A stretch of DNA of 64,000 nt from Eudromia elegans (taxonomy: Eukaryota > Chordata > Aves > Tinamiformes > Tinamidae): NCBI GenBank assembly GCA_003342815.1, contig PTEX01000147.1, positions 434,001 to 498,000 on the forward strand, given 5' to 3'. The position numbers and the translations under genes are program-made. Below the pieces are notes generated by a model, which had not been told where the DNA came from, did not search any database, and saw only the letters and a program-made list of their open reading frames with translations. Each line of letters starts with the position of its first letter. Positions within the stretch are counted from its first letter, which is position 1. Positions 63,065 through 64,000 of the stretch are shown one piece after another.

Positions 63065-64000
63065 TGTCTACTTCATTAACAAACTTCCTACAAATAGCTG
63101 GTTTCAAATCCATACTCCATGAGGGCCCAAAGATCAAACTCCCTGAGCTCAACACCTTCATATTAGTTATGCATGAGACAGACTCACCACAAGTTGGGCT
63201 GTCCGGGAACACAAACTCCATCAGTTTGTCATTTACCACCTGTGCAAAGGACTTACAGGTCAGGTAGATGTGGGAAGGGAAGGCAGCATGGAACAGCAGA
63301 AAGTAACTATATTTTAAACTGTGTATGCTAGTAGAAAAACAACTCTCCTTTAAAAATTAATATGCTTTTAATTAAGGGGAGGTTAAATGGCTGGCCAAGA
63401 GATGCCCAGTTTGGACGGGAGCCTAGGATGCTACTGGCTCCCTGCTGTGTCAACCCACTACATAACATCATCTTCTTAAAGCTTGTGCGCAAGTTTAAAC
63501 TATCATCTGTTCTTCAGTGAGTCCTTGGTGGCAAAATGAGAGGAAAATGCAGATCATTATCTTATGTCACCCAGTAAAGAATGAGGGAATTGAGTTCTGG
63601 TGGAATCTCAAGTGGCAAGAGCAGCATTCCAAACCACAAGAGTTTGTGGCCTTTTTTTTTTTTTTTTCCTTTACACTCAGTGTAAAGAAGATAAAATGCA
63701 ATGTGATACTAATGTGCACCTCATACTAATAAAATAATTAAGCCACCTTTAAGTAACATGTTAAGATAGCTTTGCAAATTTTCTTGCAACACAGGATGGC
63801 ACCAGAATTTAAGTCTCACTTTAAAAGCACCACTGTAAATCACATGGGACTCGGAGAGAGTAGATACATGTATAGGCACAACATCTAATACAACCTTAGC
63901 TTTGGTCTGCAGACACTGTTGTAATAAAATCAGTCAAAAGCAATAACTATTTACTGCTGCAGATAAGTTAAGCAAGGAAAACAAACAACCCTTGCATGTT

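Larger units (their letters stand above)
56815..64000 (-). other. RGL1: RGL1 intron, 5' side, extending past the window
   Basis: The upstream REM-domain exon, which should end in phase 2, was not found, so this intron is probably at least 7 kb. It contains a purine-rich gggaaa tract at about 57716-57745, inverted repeats at 60384-60413 and 63039-63064, a T run at about 63652-63667, and a weak exon-like candidate at 63188-63239. Confidence 0.65.

Noticed and set aside
1-64000. Search for tRNA, rRNA, CRISPR, endogenous retrovirus LTRs and intact transposons
   Set aside because: No B-box tRNA pattern, regular spaced repeats, paired long terminal repeats or transposase and reverse transcriptase frames were found by eye. 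Only one short CR1-like tail was seen.

Overview
This 64 kb window is vertebrate nuclear DNA and holds parts of two convergent, multi-exon protein-coding genes. No prokaryotic operon, CRISPR array, tRNA or rRNA is visible. A bird (or another compact-genome sauropsid) is the likeliest source: introns are short (about 0.4-4 kb apart from the first), there is almost no recognisable repeat apart from one decayed CR1-like LINE tail, and the two stop codons lie only about 4.3 kb apart. This taxonomic call is inference. Isolated single N bases are scattered through the window, as in a draft assembly with ambiguous positions.

Left part (1-30209, plus strand): COLGALT2 (procollagen galactosyltransferase 2, formerly GLT25D2). 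The first exon (signal peptide and about 88 residues) lies left of the window. Positions 1-15963 are the 3' part of a long first intron, and eleven exons from 15964 to 30209 encode the remaining 538 residues, ending in an ER-retrieval RDEL. I could join every exon by hand in frame. The predicted total is 626 residues if exon 1 gives 88, which equals the human length as I remember it. One intron (18607-21411) has a GC rather than GT donor.

Middle (30210-34524): the two genes run tail to tail. This stretch holds both 3' UTRs. Poly(A)-signal-like motifs for both strands cluster near 32.3 kb, so the UTRs may abut or overlap.

Right part (34525-64000, minus strand): RGL1 (RalGDS-like 1), a guanine nucleotide exchange factor for Ral GTPases. 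Fourteen exons from 56814 down to 34525 encode the last 626 residues: the end of the REM domain, the whole CDC25/RasGEF domain, a serine-rich linker and the Ras-association domain. The N-terminal exons and promoter are right of the window. The same neighbours are adjacent and convergent in human 1q25, so this is conserved synteny.

The two genes act in separate processes (collagen glycosylation in the ER; Ras-to-Ral signalling at membranes), and I see no functional link beyond position. I found no convincing new system. The best unexplained items are an exon-like open block antisense to plus at 41062-41284 inside an RGL1 intron, the GC-AG intron of COLGALT2, a patch of decayed TTAGGG-like motifs in the first 1.5 kb, and the shared poly(A) zone.
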